This document shows positions 39,402 through 49,195 of a DNA stretch of 61,562 bases, in pieces. The notes below the pieces were generated by a model that had not been told where the DNA came from, made no database searches, and saw only the letters and a list, made by a program, of their open reading frames with translations. The position numbers and the translations under genes are program-made. This stretch comes from an uncultured SAR116 cluster alpha proteobacterium (GTDB lineage Bacteria > Pseudomonadota > Alphaproteobacteria > Puniceispirillales > Puniceispirillaceae). The DNA lies in assembly GCA_902578815.1 (NCBI GenBank), contig CACHEI010000002.1, positions 1 to 61,562 on the forward strand, in the 5' to 3' direction. Numbering within the stretch: the stretch's first letter is position 1; every line of letters starts with the position of its first letter.

Positions 39402-39734
39402 TCAGGAGACGGATTTTTTTCTTGCAGAACTGGTCTTTTTAGCCGCGGCAGACTTTTTTAACGCTTTGCGGGCTGGCGATTCTGTCTTTTTCGGCCGGGG
39501 TGATTCGCGGGCGGCGATGCCAGCCTCAAGAACGGTAACACGCGCCGATATCGCCTCATGCCTGGTGCGCAGCGCATCAAATTCCTCGCGCGTCACAAGA
39601 CCGCGCGCATTGAGAATGCGTTCCATGCGCTGGCGGATCATATTGTCAAGTTCCTCACGCAGACCACCAAGGGCCGTTGCGGCCCCATTTGCCATTTTGG
39701 CAAGGTCACTGATGAAATTCGATTGAGGCGACAT
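39402..39734 (-). CDS. Accessory factor UbiK-like (BMFP/DUF526) protein
   Basis: A 110-residue protein. SPQSNFISDLAKMANGAATALGGLREELDNM is an amphipathic helix, and RMERILNARGLVTREEFDALR with VLEAGI is the coiled coil of the BMFP family. A Lys/Ala/Ser-rich tail follows (KKSAAAKKTSS). E. coli UbiK helps aerobic ubiquinone synthesis and trimerises through the coiled coil. Start at 39734 has caggagaacgg upstream, which is strong. Divergent from lgt, with ~200 bp between. Confidence 0.87.
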   Translation of the reverse strand: MSPQSNFISDLAKMANGAATALGGLREELDNMIRQRMERILNARGLVTREEFDALRTRHEAISARVTVLEAGIAARESPRPKKTESPARKALKKSAAAKKTSSARKKSVS

Positions 39735-39941
39735 GCTATTTCCGTTCTCCTGCCTTGCCACCGCAGCGGTTTGCCTGCGGTTTGACAGGTTAAATTGTCA
39801 CTTTGTAAAATCACGCCTTTACTATTTATGCGGTTTTGCCAGTTATTCCAATACCGCATGGCACGCATTTGCGATAAAGTTGGTGATCTTTTTTATGTTG
39901 GGGCAAGCCCTTTTGGCACAAAACAACTAACATCGGGCATC

Positions 39942-40748
39942 ATGACAGACACACCAACTGGAATCATCCTTCCTGAATTCAATCCCTTTGCAATCCAGCT
40001 TGGCGACTTTGGAGTCCGCTGGTACGCGCTGGCCTATATCGCCGGATTACTGCTTGGCTATTACCTCCTGCGGCGCGAGGCGGGAAAGCCCGGCGCGCCG
40101 ATGATGCTCGCGCAGATCGACTCGCTGCTCAATCATGTGGTGCTTGGCACTATTCTAGGTGGGCGGCTCGGCTATGTGCTGTTCTACAACCCGGCTTTTT
40201 TTGCCAGTGACCCGATTCAGATCATCAAGATCTGGCAGGGCGGCATGGCCTTTCATGGCGGGCTTCTGGGCGTCACGCTGGCGATGATGCTGTTTGCCCG
40301 CCGCCACGCAATCCCAGTTTTACAAGTCTCAGACCGGGTGGCTATGGTTCTGCCGATCGGGCTTTTTCTCGGCCGCCTGTCAAATTTCATCAATGGCGAG
40401 CTTTTTGGCCGTGTTAGCGACCTGCCTTGGGCCATGGTCTTTCCAAATAGTGACGGGTTGCCGCGCCACCCGAGCCAGCTTTATGAGGCCGGCCTTGAGG
40501 GGCTGTGTCTGGGTCTGGCTATGCTGATTGCAACACGGCGGGGCTGGCTTGCCTCTCCCGGGCAGATCACCGGCCTGATGCTGGCCGGCTATGGTCTGAC
40601 CCGTTATCTGGTTGAATTTGTGCGCGAGCCGGACACGCAGCTGGGGCTGCTGATCGGCGGCTTGACAATGGGCCAGCTACTATGCCTGCCAATGATTGCG
40701 GCAGGGCTGTATCTGCTAAAGTTCGGCCATAACCGGCGGCAGGTGTGA
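39942..40748 (+). CDS. lgt: Prolipoprotein diacylglyceryl transferase
   Basis: A 268-residue inner-membrane enzyme that attaches diacylglycerol to the Cys of lipoproteins. Seven hydrophobic segments are visible. The family signature is GRLSNFINGELFGR, with MAFHGGLLG supplying a conserved His and RHPSQLYEAGLEG a conserved Arg/Tyr-rich loop. I set the start at 39942 (MTDTPTG); the open frame reaches back to 39795 without homologous sequence. The stop overlaps a GTG of the next gene. Confidence 0.95.
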   Translation: MTDTPTGIILPEFNPFAIQLGDFGVRWYALAYIAGLLLGYYLLRREAGKPGAPMMLAQIDSLLNHVVLGTILGGRLGYVLFYNPAFFASDPIQIIKIWQGGMAFHGGLLGVTLAMMLFARRHAIPVLQVSDRVAMVLPIGLFLGRLSNFINGELFGRVSDLPWAMVFPNSDGLPRHPSQLYEAGLEGLCLGLAMLIATRRGWLASPGQITGLMLAGYGLTRYLVEFVREPDTQLGLLIGGLTMGQLLCLPMIAAGLYLLKFGHNRRQV

Positions 40749-40750
40749 GC

Positions 40751-41986
40751 ATGTCAAGGACACCAGAAAAGACGCCCCCGACGACAGCCGCGTCAGACAA
40801 TGAAAACATAGCTGTTGGCGATAACACAACACTTAAGGACCGCATTGCTAGCCAGATTCGCCGCGCAGGGCCGATTAGCGTAGACAATTTCATGGCCGCG
40901 TGTCTGGGCGATGCCAGAGCCGGCTATTATCAACATGGTGACCCGTTTGGCGTTACCGGTGATTTCATCACCTCACCTGAAATTTCCGGCCTGTTTGGCG
41001 AGATGTGCGGGCTGTATCTAGCACATATGTTCGAGCTTGCAGGACAGCCGCAGAACACGGTGATTGCCGAACTTGGTCCGGGTCGTGGCACCTTGATGCG
41101 GGACATGCGCAGCGTTTGGGAGACATTAATGCCAGCGCTTGCTTGTAGGCCGATCCATCTGGTTGAGACGAGCCTCGCGCTACGTCGGGCGCAGGCAGCA
41201 CTAATCGCGGCAAATGGCAGCGCCGCGACAACGCCAGAGATCCATTGGCATTTTTCGTGTGACGACCTGCCAGACGCACCAATTTTTGGCATTGCTAATG
41301 AGTTTTTCGACGCGCTGGCAGTAGCTCAGTTTGTCTGGCGTGGCTCTGGAGTGCAGGGTAGCTGGCATCACCGCCTTATCGGGCTAAAGGGTGTTGAGTT
41401 TGGCTTTGTCGACGGCCCGGCGCTGTCAAGAGCCGAACTGGCAGACTACAGCGGCACGCTACCGCCAGAGCCAAAAGATGGCGATGTCGCCGAATTCTGT
41501 GGTGCAGGTGATCAAGTAATCGCCATGTTGGCAAGCCGCATCAGCCAGAATGGGGGCGCCATGTTGATCATCGATTATGGACGCGATGGCACTGCCGGTG
41601 ACAGTCTGCAGGCCGTTGCAGAACACCGACCGGTGAATGTTTTTCACCAGCCGGGAACCGCTGATCTGTCGCATTGGGTTGACTTTGCCGCACTGTCCCG
41701 TAGCGCTGCCACACATGGCTGCCGATTGATTGGACCCGTGCCACAGGGCCGATTTCTGATGCGCATCGGGCTTGCCCAACGCGCCGAACAAGCCGCGTTG
41801 CATTGCGAGGGGAAAACACGGCGTAACCTGTTGGCAGCGGTCGACAGATTGACTAGCCCAGCGCAGATGGGCGAAGTGTTCAAGGTAGCACTTCTATTGC
41901 CACAGGGTGTGGGCTTGCCACCAGGCTTCGAGACTGACTTTCCATCAGGCACCAGTTCAGATGCCGGAACGGATGGCAGCGCATGA
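40751..41986 (+). CDS. MidA/NDUFAF7-family SAM-dependent methyltransferase
   Basis: A 411-residue class I methyltransferase of the DUF185 family. The motif GDFITSPEISGLFGEM, the SAM-binding VIAELGPGRGTLMRDM and ANEFFDALAV are conserved. The human homologue NDUFAF7 methylates a complex I subunit (NDUFS2); a similar role here is inference. Start ATG 40751 follows aggtg; a GTG at 40745 overlaps the lgt stop. It ends in a 4-bp overlap with pgeF. Confidence 0.9.
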   Translation: MSRTPEKTPPTTAASDNENIAVGDNTTLKDRIASQIRRAGPISVDNFMAACLGDARAGYYQHGDPFGVTGDFITSPEISGLFGEMCGLYLAHMFELAGQPQNTVIAELGPGRGTLMRDMRSVWETLMPALACRPIHLVETSLALRRAQAALIAANGSAATTPEIHWHFSCDDLPDAPIFGIANEFFDALAVAQFVWRGSGVQGSWHHRLIGLKGVEFGFVDGPALSRAELADYSGTLPPEPKDGDVAEFCGAGDQVIAMLASRISQNGGAMLIIDYGRDGTAGDSLQAVAEHRPVNVFHQPGTADLSHWVDFAALSRSAATHGCRLIGPVPQGRFLMRIGLAQRAEQAALHCEGKTRRNLLAAVDRLTSPAQMGEVFKVALLLPQGVGLPPGFETDFPSGTSSDAGTDGSA

Positions 41987-42843
41987 GGCGTGAGAACGGG
42001 CCCATTTTTGAACGCAAACAGGCTGCCAATGGCGCTGTCTTTTTTACTAGTGACGTCTTTGCTGGACGTATCAAATATGGGTTCTTTTCAGCCGAGGGCG
42101 GGGTAAGCCAGGGCGTTTATGACAGTCTGAACTGCGGCTTCGGCTCGGATGACAAAACAGAATTTGTGAACTGCAACCGGGACATCTGCGCCACGGCGAT
42201 GGGGCTGGCGACGAACCGTCTGGCAGCGGTGTTTCAGACGCACAGCGCCGTCGCTGTCACCGTGTCAACAGGCGCGCCAGCCGCGCGTGAGCAGCTGGTG
42301 CGCGCCGATGGAATGGTCACGACAATTCCAGAGCTAGGACTAGCAATTCTGACCGCTGATTGCCTGCCATTGCTTATTGGCGATGCAGAGGCCGGGGTAA
42401 TTGCGGCGTGCCATGCCGGATGGCGCGGCGCGGCGAAGGGAATTGTTCAGGCGACATTGGCGCAGATGCACGCTGCCGGTGCCAAAAACATCACCGCGTT
42501 AATTGGTCCAACGATCCGGCAGACTAGCTATCAAATCGGCAGCGAGATGCGGGCCGAAATCATCGAGAGCCAGCAGGTAAGTGGGGTAAGTGCGGACAGT
42601 ATTGCCGCCTGTTTCATCGTCGACCCCGAGCAGGATCGCCGATATCTATTTGACCTACCGGGCTATGTCAGGTTGCAGCTTTCAGCGGCCGGAGTACGAC
42701 AGATTGCCGATTGCGGCGAGGACACCTATGCCCCAATCAGAACCGGATCGCCCCGGTTCTTTTCACACCGGCGGGCCACACATGCGGCATCACCCGATAC
42801 TGGCCGGCAAATTTCAATCATCAGCCTCACCGCTGCACCGTGA
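41983..42843 (+). CDS. pgeF: Multicopper-like laccase-domain protein PgeF (peptidoglycan editing factor)
   Basis: A 286-residue YfiH/PgeF protein. QTHSAVAVTV holds a conserved His, LTADCLPLLIGD the Cys site and ACHAGWRGAAKGIV the second Cys and His. Other conserved blocks include AALIGPTIRQ-like and the C-terminal DTYAP / RRATH. E. coli PgeF hydrolyses Ser-containing UDP-MurNAc precursors; older annotation is polyphenol oxidase. Translationally coupled to the methyltransferase gene. Confidence 0.93.
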   Translation: MRRENGPIFERKQAANGAVFFTSDVFAGRIKYGFFSAEGGVSQGVYDSLNCGFGSDDKTEFVNCNRDICATAMGLATNRLAAVFQTHSAVAVTVSTGAPAAREQLVRADGMVTTIPELGLAILTADCLPLLIGDAEAGVIAACHAGWRGAAKGIVQATLAQMHAAGAKNITALIGPTIRQTSYQIGSEMRAEIIESQQVSGVSADSIAACFIVDPEQDRRYLFDLPGYVRLQLSAAGVRQIADCGEDTYAPIRTGSPRFFSHRRATHAASPDTGRQISIISLTAAP

Positions 42844-42883
42844 TAAGGCCCGGACAACAATAAGCTTTGAGTTTGCCCTGAAA

Positions 42884-42952
42884 ATGCCACACCTCTACAT
42901 TTTTCTTGGATTATTGATTATTGGCATTCTGTCCACCTGCTTCATGGGATGA
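42884..42952 (+). CDS. Possible 22-residue hydrophobic peptide
   Basis: A short frame (MPHLYIFLGLLIIGIL, then STCFMG) sits between pgeF and prs. It is almost all membrane-spanning residues. Its ribosome-binding site is poor and it could be chance. I list it only because small membrane peptides are often missed. Confidence 0.2.
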   Translation: MPHLYIFLGLLIIGILSTCFMG

Positions 42953-43085
42953 GGTAGGGGCAGACAGTGAATAACAAAATTGCGATAAATGCTGGATAAC
43001 GGCTTGCCCGGTGAGGGGGGGATTGCTATGACAACCATGGTATTCAATTGCGCCGCTTTGTTTGCTTGCAACAGGTTTTTTTCGG

Positions 43086-44015
43086 ATGAAAATTCTCTCC
43101 TGCAATAGTAATCGGCCTCTGGCAGAGGCTATTGCAACTTATCTTGATGTGCCACTTACAAAAGCAGATGTCCGGCGTTTCGCAGACATGGAAGTATTCG
43201 TTGAAATTAGTGAGAATGTCCGCGGCGAGGATGTCTTCGTCGTGCAGTCGACCTGTTTTCCAGCGAATGACAATGTCATGGAACTGCTTGTTGCGCTGGA
43301 TGCGCTGCGCCGGGGTTCAGCCCGCCGCATCACGGCGGTTCTGCCATATTACGGCTATGCGCGTCAGGATCGGAAGTCTGGGCCGCGCACGCCTATCTCG
43401 GCAAAGCTGTTAGCTAATCTGATCACCTCCGCCGGTGCCGACAGGGTGCTTACGATTGATTTACATGCCGGACAGATACAGGGTTTTTTCGATATTCCCA
43501 CCGATAATCTTTTTGCCGCGCCCGTTTTCATTAAAGATATCAAAGCGCGCTATGATGGTGCCAAGCTGATGATCGTTTCGCCCGATGTCGGCGGCGTGGT
43601 GCGCGCGCGGTCTCTGGCCAGTCGGCTCGATGCCGATCTAGCTATAATTGATAAGCGCCGCCCGAAAGCGGGTGTTTCAGTAGTTATGAACATAATCGGT
43701 GACGTTAAAGACCGGCATTGCATCATGGTCGATGACATTGTCGATTCTGGCGGAACGCTTTGCAACGCGGCGGCAGCCCTGATCAAGGATGGCGCTCTCA
43801 GCGTCGATGCCTATGTAACACACGGCGTGCTCTCGGGCGGCGCGGTAAGCCGGGTTGCTTCATCACCCTTGAATTTGCTAGTTACAACTGATTCCATCCC
43901 CGCCACCGAGGCGGTGCGCGTAGCCCGAAATATCCGCCACATCTCAGTGGCGCCACTGCTTGGCGAGGCAATCAAGCGGATCAATGAGGAACGTTCTGTC
44001 TCGACCCTGTTTTAA
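43086..44015 (+). CDS. prs: Ribose-phosphate pyrophosphokinase
   Basis: A 309-residue enzyme making PRPP from ribose-5-phosphate and [42 protein letters not shown] and HAGQIQGFF are the regulatory-flexible, ATP and phosphate sites, and [15 protein letters not shown] is the PRPP-binding loop. I chose ATG 43086 (MKILSC); an in-frame TTG at 43062 has no signal. PRPP also feeds pyrimidine synthesis together with CarAB. It is followed by rplY on the same strand after 180 bp. Confidence 0.97.
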   Translation: MKILSCNSNRPLAEAIATYLDVPLTKADVRRFADMEVFVEISENVRGEDVFVVQSTCFPANDNVMELLVALDALRRGSARRITAVLPYYGYARQDRKSGPRTPISAKLLANLITSAGADRVLTIDLHAGQIQGFFDIPTDNLFAAPVFIKDIKARYDGAKLMIVSPDVGGVVRARSLASRLDADLAIIDKRRPKAGVSVVMNIIGDVKDRHCIMVDDIVDSGGTLCNAAAALIKDGALSVDAYVTHGVLSGGAVSRVASSPLNLLVTTDSIPATEAVRVARNIRHISVAPLLGEAIKRINEERSVSTLF

Positions 44016-44112
44016 GGTAAATCTGGCAGTAGCAGGATCAGCCCAGAGGACTAGCGGAAGCTCGCCGCACTTCTTGGCCAAAAAGCCCCATCTCATCCTT
44101 GAAAGCGCTTGT

Positions 44113-44166
44113 CTTTTCGCGACGAAAAGAATATACCTCCGAACGCCGTGCACCCCTGGAGGCACG
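44113..44166 (+). promoter_or_regulatory. Two hairpins in the rplY leader
   Basis: CTTTTCG/CGAAAAG (7 perfect pairs, loop CGA) at 44113-44129, then CGTGC/GCACG (5 pairs, loop of 10) at 44147-44166. They lie 18-80 bases before the aaggag ribosome-binding site of rplY. They may form a leader structure; no sequence evidence identifies the ligand or protein. Confidence 0.35.
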
Positions 44167-44195
44167 GACAAATGGCATATATCAAGGAGTAAGAA

Positions 44196-44837
44196 ATGTC
44201 GGACATTACAACCATCGGCGCGAATCAGCGCGAACGGGTCGGTAAGGGGTCCACCCGTGCGGCACGCCGTGCAGGCCAAGTCCCTGCCGTCATTTATGGC
44301 GACAAGAAGGACCCAATCAGCATCACAATGGAGGCCCGAGCGATTACTAAAATTGTCCATCAGCCCGGAATTTTCGGCCGGCTTTTAGAAGTTACCGTCG
44401 GCGGCCAAAAAAACACTGTGCTGACACGTGACATCCAGTTCCATCCGGTAACTGATGTGGTGATGCATATGGATTTTCTACGCGTATCCGGCAGCGCCAA
44501 GGTAGCCGTTGCGGTGCCTGTTGAATTTATCAATGAGGATACCTGTCCTGCCCTGAGGATTGGAGGCGTTCTCAACATTGTGCGCTATGAGGTGGAACTG
44601 AACTGTCCGGCGACAGCCATACCGGAAAAGATCACCGTTGATCTCGATGGACTGAAGATTGGTGACTCAATTCATATCAGCGCCATCCCTCTTCCCGACG
44701 GTGTCGAGCCGACCATTACCGACCGCGATTTCACCGTTGCCACATTGCAGTCACCAGGTGGTGGCGTGAAAAACGAAGACGAGGACGAAATTGAAGCTGA
44801 CTCCGACGACGGAACCGAAGACGGTGGCTCAGAGTAA
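44196..44837 (+). CDS. rplY: 50S ribosomal protein L25/general stress protein Ctc
   Basis: A 213-residue bL25 of the long (TL5/Ctc) type that binds 5S rRNA. The N-terminal domain (residues 4-95) has GKGSTRAARRAGQVPAVIYG and LTRDIQFHPVTDVVMHMDFL. The C-terminal CTC domain has LEVNCPATAIPEKI-like and GDSIHISAIPLPDGVEP. A strongly acidic tail ends the protein (EDEDEIEADSDDG). The start follows aaggag. Next gene is pth. Confidence 0.96.
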   Translation: MSDITTIGANQRERVGKGSTRAARRAGQVPAVIYGDKKDPISITMEARAITKIVHQPGIFGRLLEVTVGGQKNTVLTRDIQFHPVTDVVMHMDFLRVSGSAKVAVAVPVEFINEDTCPALRIGGVLNIVRYEVELNCPATAIPEKITVDLDGLKIGDSIHISAIPLPDGVEPTITDRDFTVATLQSPGGGVKNEDEDEIEADSDDGTEDGGSE

Positions 44838-44884
44838 ATGATGGCAATGCCACCGGCTTGGCAGGAACAGACCGAAACAGAGCC

Positions 44885-45502
44885 ATGCTGTTATTTGTAG
44901 GCCTTGGGAATCCAGGATCAGACTTTGCCAAAAACCGGCATAATGCTGGCTTCATCGCTGTTGACAAGCTTGCCCAGCAGCACGGTTTTTCTGTTTGGAG
45001 GGCGAAATCGGGCGCATTGATTGCGGATGGCCAGATTGGCACAGAAAAGGTGTTTCTGATCAAGCCGCAGAGCTTTATGAACAAATCTGGCCTGCCGGTC
45101 GCTGAAATTGCACGTTTCTACAAAATCTCTGTTGGCAATATTTTTGTTTTCTATGACGAGATCGACCTGGCAACAGGCAAGGTACGCCTTAAACAGGGCG
45201 GAGGAGATGGTGGCCATAATGGCATCCGCGATCTCGATCGGCATCTCGGCGCAGACTACTGGCGTGTGCGTATAGGCGTTGGCCGCCCACCAGTGTGGAT
45301 AGACGTTAAGAGCTGGGTGCTGATGGATTTTGCCAAAGATGAGCTGGAAGGGTGGCTGGCAGATCTCGCCATCGCCATGGCCGATGAGGCCAACCGGCTG
45401 GTCAACCACGATACCGACGGTTTTCAGAGCCGCGTTGCCTTTCTGGCACCTGCACGAAAGACTGAGGCAACGCCAGAAAAAAAACCTAAGCAGGATAGCT
45501 AA
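44885..45502 (+). CDS. pth: Peptidyl-tRNA hydrolase
   Basis: A 205-residue enzyme that frees tRNAs from prematurely released peptidyl-tRNA. VGLGNPGSDFAKNRHNAGF contains the catalytic His-Asn region, KPQSFMNKSGLPV the family block, and GGDGGHNGIRDLD the Asp-His loop. I start at ATG 44885 (MLLFVGLG); an upstream TTG at 44858 is unlikely. A short basic tail (KTEATPEKKPKQDS) follows the fold. Gap to ychF is 1 bp. Confidence 0.97.
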   Translation: MLLFVGLGNPGSDFAKNRHNAGFIAVDKLAQQHGFSVWRAKSGALIADGQIGTEKVFLIKPQSFMNKSGLPVAEIARFYKISVGNIFVFYDEIDLATGKVRLKQGGGDGGHNGIRDLDRHLGADYWRVRIGVGRPPVWIDVKSWVLMDFAKDELEGWLADLAIAMADEANRLVNHDTDGFQSRVAFLAPARKTEATPEKKPKQDS

Positions 45503-45503
45503 G

Positions 45504-46604
45504 ATGGGATTTAACTGCGGCATTGTTGGCCTGCCAAATGTTGGTAAATCAACGCTCTTTAACGCGTTGACGGAAACCGCCACCGCCAATGCCGCAAATT
45601 ATCCATTCTGCACCATTGAGCCGAACACCGGCCGTGTTTCGGTGCCTGACAAACGCCTTGATGCGCTTGCCGCGTTGGCCAAATCGGCAAATGTGATACC
45701 TACACAGCTAGAATTTGTTGACATAGCTGGACTTGTACGCGGTGCTGCAAAGGGCGAAGGGCTTGGCAATCAGTTTTTGTCCAACATCCGCGAGGTTGAC
45801 GCGATTGCGCATGTCCTTCGCTGTTTTGAGGATAGCGAAATTACCCATGTAGAGGGGTCAGTAGACCCTATCCGCGATGCGGCAACCATCGAGACCGAGC
45901 TAATGCTTGCCGAAATTGAGTCACTTGAACGTCGCATGGCAGCGCTGTTAAAGAGATCAAGAGGCGGCGATGCAGAAGCGAAAAGCGACCTGGCTCTCAT
46001 GGAAAAATTGTTCGCCCAGCTTTCTGAAGGAGTACCCGCGCGGCTCGCGGCCGGACTGACCGAAGCTGAGGCGCTGCGTCTGCCCTATCTGCAACTGCTG
46101 ACTTCAAAGCCAGTTCTCTATGTATGCAATGTTGGCGAGAGCGAGGCAGCAAGTGGCAATGCGTTCTGTGAGGCGGTGGCTGCGCAGGCCGCCCATGAAA
46201 ATGCGGCATATGTTATTGTCTCGGCTGCAATCGAGGCGGAGATAAGCCAGCTTGACATGGACGACAAGACCCTGTTTCTGGCTGAGCTGGGTCTCGAGGA
46301 TACTGGGTTAGCACGCCTAATCAGGGCCGGTTACGGGCTGCTTGACCTACTGACGTTCTTCACCGTCGGACCTAAGGAAGCGCGGGCCTGGACCGTAGCA
46401 AAGGGCGCCACGGCGCCGATGGCAGCTGGTGTTATCCATACCGATTTCCAGCGCGGCTTTATTCGCGCCGAAACCATTGCCTATGATGATTATATCGCCA
46501 ATAGCGGTGAGGCTGGTGCCAAGCATGCTGGCAAACTGCGCATCGAAGGAGCCGATTATAAAGTGGTTGATGGAGATGTGTTTCATTTCCGGTTTAATGT
46601 CTAA
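45504..46604 (+). CDS. ychF: Redox-regulated ATPase/GTPase YchF
   Basis: A 366-residue Obg-family ATPase. Walker A is GLPNVGKST near residue 8; G-domain blocks include DIAGLVRGAAKGEGLGNQFL. A coiled-coil insert near residues 130-160 and the C-terminal TGS-like domain (FFTVGPKEARAWTV) complete the fold. YchF/OLA1 binds the ribosome and affects oxidative-stress responses. The start ATG 45504 follows the pth stop by 1 bp. Fourth gene of the prs-rplY-pth-ychF run. Confidence 0.97.
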   Translation: MGFNCGIVGLPNVGKSTLFNALTETATANAANYPFCTIEPNTGRVSVPDKRLDALAALAKSANVIPTQLEFVDIAGLVRGAAKGEGLGNQFLSNIREVDAIAHVLRCFEDSEITHVEGSVDPIRDAATIETELMLAEIESLERRMAALLKRSRGGDAEAKSDLALMEKLFAQLSEGVPARLAAGLTEAEALRLPYLQLLTSKPVLYVCNVGESEAASGNAFCEAVAAQAAHENAAYVIVSAAIEAEISQLDMDDKTLFLAELGLEDTGLARLIRAGYGLLDLLTFFTVGPKEARAWTVAKGATAPMAAGVIHTDFQRGFIRAETIAYDDYIANSGEAGAKHAGKLRIEGADYKVVDGDVFHFRFNV

Positions 46605-47168
46605 AGGGCAAATCCACTACCATTTAGGATGATCTGCCACTTGCATCATTTTTTCACCAACGCCCTGGCTGCAGCATGTCATAAGCCAAAAACAGCGAGC
46701 GTCCCAACCAGTAACATCTTATTAGCAGGGACTGTGTAGCTGTCAACGCGATCTTATTTGCCTTCACGGAGCGCTTAATCAAGGCGCAACATCTTTCGTC
46801 TAGACGACCGAATGCTTCACATACAACCTCTGTTTCTGGCGCTGGTGAGTGTTGACATAGTCATAATTGTCAGACGACCAAAATAGTTAGGCGATCATCT
46901 GCTGGTCAGCATTATGCCGATGATTCCGGCAGCCTTTTCCACTTCCATATCGCTCTTGCCCACAAAGTGCCGCGATGCCACAACCCGATTGAACTTTTTT
47001 TCCAAGAGAATGTCTTTGTCGAGATCCACAAACTAGGCAAAAGTCTCAGGCTGGTCCCTTTTAATGCCGGCACATATGTTGTAAATGTAATTATATCCTA
47101 GCGGAAAGTCGCATAAAAACCGCCGGGGTAGACGCTGGCTGTTTTGTTTATTGTCATCCGACACTACC
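46605..47168. other. 564-bp gap with a possible minus-strand gene remnant
   Basis: No intact gene. On the minus strand, about 47120-46895, a frame reads GYNYIYNICAGIKRDQPETF, a stop, then DLDKDILLEKKFNRVV and FVGKSDMEVEKAAGIIGI before another stop. The residues look protein-like but match no family I recognise. The rest shows nothing. Confidence 0.4.
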
Positions 47169-47942
47169 TCAGTGTACGTCAGCCCAAATCCGCCTTTTCG
47201 CCATGTAAGACATTACTAGGAAGATGCTAAGGAAGAACACAGCCGCGACCCCAATGCGCTTTCGTATTTCAAGCTTTGGTTCTGCAGCCCACATCAGAAA
47301 ATGCGTGACATCGGCAGATAGCGATTCGGTGCTGGTCGAGGCGCCATCGGCATATTCTACGTCATCTCCATAAATAGGCTGTGGCATGGCAATCAGATGG
47401 CCGGAGTAAGCATTGTTATAATACATACCCTCGGGCACATCTAAGTTGGAAGGTGCGTCCTCATAGCCAACAAGGAGGCTGTAGAGGTAGTCTGGGCCAT
47501 GAGCTCGTGCCTTAGCGATCAGTGACAGATCAGGCGGCAGGGCGCCATTATTATTGGCGCGGGCCTCATTGTCGTTTCGATATGGACTTGGCATACGGTC
47601 AGCGGGACGCGCAGGACGCATGAACATTTCACCATCCTCATCAGGTCCGTCCTGTACTTCATATTCAGCTGCAATCGCTTTAATTTCAGCTTCATCGTAA
47701 CCAAGATCAGCCAGGTTGCGGAATGCCATGTATTCAATCGAATGACAGCCAGCACAAACCTCGAGATAGACCTGAAAACCACGCTGCATCGATGCCTTGT
47801 CATAATGCCCAAAAATCCCAGAAAACGTCCAGTCCTTCTTGAGCAGTGTCACATCCCCTCCCCCGGCAGCTGATGCTGCCCCGGGCATGCCGAAAGCTGA
47901 CATCACTGCTATGAGGAATGTCAAAATAAATTTGCTCATCAT
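47169..47942 (-). CDS. petC: Cytochrome c1, heme protein of the bc1 complex
   Basis: A 257-residue cytochrome c1. A signal peptide covers about residues 1-26 (ends GAASAA). Cys63-Ala-Gly-Cys66-His67 binds haem c; the distal Met is in the block LIAMPQ. A C-terminal transmembrane anchor is [17 protein letters not shown]. It passes electrons from the Rieske protein to cytochrome c. Its start overlaps the cytochrome b stop by 4 bp (ATGA). Confidence 0.96.
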   Translation of the reverse strand: MMSKFILTFLIAVMSAFGMPGAASAAGGGDVTLLKKDWTFSGIFGHYDKASMQRGFQVYLEVCAGCHSIEYMAFRNLADLGYDEAEIKAIAAEYEVQDGPDEDGEMFMRPARPADRMPSPYRNDNEARANNNGALPPDLSLIAKARAHGPDYLYSLLVGYEDAPSNLDVPEGMYYNNAYSGHLIAMPQPIYGDDVEYADGASTSTESLSADVTHFLMWAAEPKLEIRKRIGVAAVFFLSIFLVMSYMAKRRIWADVH

Positions 47943-49165
47943 TCTGCTGCCACTGTTGTTGCTAAGACAGGTTCCGAAATCGATTTAGGCAAAGGTTTGG
48001 TATTTTCAAAAACACTCAGCATTGGCAGTATCACTAGAAAATGCAGAAAATACCATGCCGTAGCAACACGAGACAACGTTACATAAATACCCTCGGCAGG
48101 CTTGCCGCCAAGATAGCCAAGCGCAATCGCGTCGATAAAAAGCAGCCAGAAAAAGATGCGGAACACCGGCCGGAATCGGGCAGAGCGCACAGGTGAACGG
48201 TCAAGCCATGGCAGGATAAACAGAATTGCGATTGCGCCAAACATCAACAGAACGCCGCCCAACTTATCTGGCACTGCCCGCAGGATGGCGTAGAAAGGCA
48301 GGAAATACCATTCAGGAACGATATGCGCTGGAGTCTGCATCGGATTAGCCGGAATGTAATTGTCCGGATGCCCCATCGCGTTCGGGAAAAAGAACACTGC
48401 AACAGCGAGCAAAAGCAGGAACAGGGCAATGCCAACTATATCCTTAATAGTATAATAGGGATGAAAGGATATTGTGTCCTGCTTGCCCTTTGTATCAATG
48501 CCAATCGGGTTGTTCGAACCAAAACGGTGCAACGCCACAATATGCAGCACAACAACGCCAGCAATCAGGAATGGCATCAGATAATGCAGTGAGAAAAACC
48601 GGTTCAAGGTTGGATTATCAACCGAAAAACCACCCCATAGGAAGGTCACAATACTCTCACCAACAAGCGGAATAGCCGAAAATAGGTTGGTAATCACGGT
48701 GGCACCCCAGAAACTCATCTGACCCCATGGCAGAACATAGCCCATGAAAGCCGTCGCCATCATCAGCAAGAAAATAACAACCCCCAAAATCCACAGCAAC
48801 TCTCGTGGAGCCTTGTAGGAGCCGTAATATAGACCGCGAAAAATGTGAAGATAGACGACGATAAAGAAGAAACTCGCCGTGTTCATGTGGATATAGCGGA
48901 TCAGCCAGCCATGATTGACATCACGCATGATGCGTTCAACGGACTCAAACGCATAATCGACATGGGCGGTGTAGCTCATCGCCAGAACTATTCCGGTGAC
49001 AATCATAATCACCAACGACAAACCAGCGAGGCTGCCGAAATTCCACATATAGTTCAAATTCTTTGGTGTCGGATATTCATTTGCCGTGTGATCAAGCATG
49101 GAAAAAACCGGCAGGCGATGGTCAATCCATCTGACAACCGGATTTGAAAATTTTGCAGCAGACAT
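47939..49165 (-). CDS. petB: Cytochrome b of the bc1 complex
   Basis: A 408-residue membrane subunit with eight or so hydrophobic helices carrying the Qo and Qi quinone sites. The four haem-b His are in paired segments [20 protein letters not shown] and [20 protein letters not shown]. The Qo-site PEWY motif is in [16 protein letters not shown]. It is a fused cytochrome b (b6 and subunit IV parts in one), as in purple bacteria and mitochondria. Middle gene of the operon; 30 bp after the Rieske gene. Confidence 0.98.
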   Translation of the reverse strand: MSAAKFSNPVVRWIDHRLPVFSMLDHTANEYPTPKNLNYMWNFGSLAGLSLVIMIVTGIVLAMSYTAHVDYAFESVERIMRDVNHGWLIRYIHMNTASFFFIVVYLHIFRGLYYGSYKAPRELLWILGVVIFLLMMATAFMGYVLPWGQMSFWGATVITNLFSAIPLVGESIVTFLWGGFSVDNPTLNRFFSLHYLMPFLIAGVVVLHIVALHRFGSNNPIGIDTKGKQDTISFHPYYTIKDIVGIALFLLLLAVAVFFFPNAMGHPDNYIPANPMQTPAHIVPEWYFLPFYAILRAVPDKLGGVLLMFGAIAILFILPWLDRSPVRSARFRPVFRIFFWLLFIDAIALGYLGGKPAEGIYVTLSRVATAWYFLHFLVILPMLSVFENTKPLPKSISEPVLATTVAAE

Positions 49166-49195
49166 TTGTGTTTTGCCTCCAGAAGAACTATAAAA

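Noticed and set aside
47110..47168. Possible terminator after petC
   Set aside because: GC-rich sequence near 47120 does not form a clean stem followed by a T-run on the minus strand.
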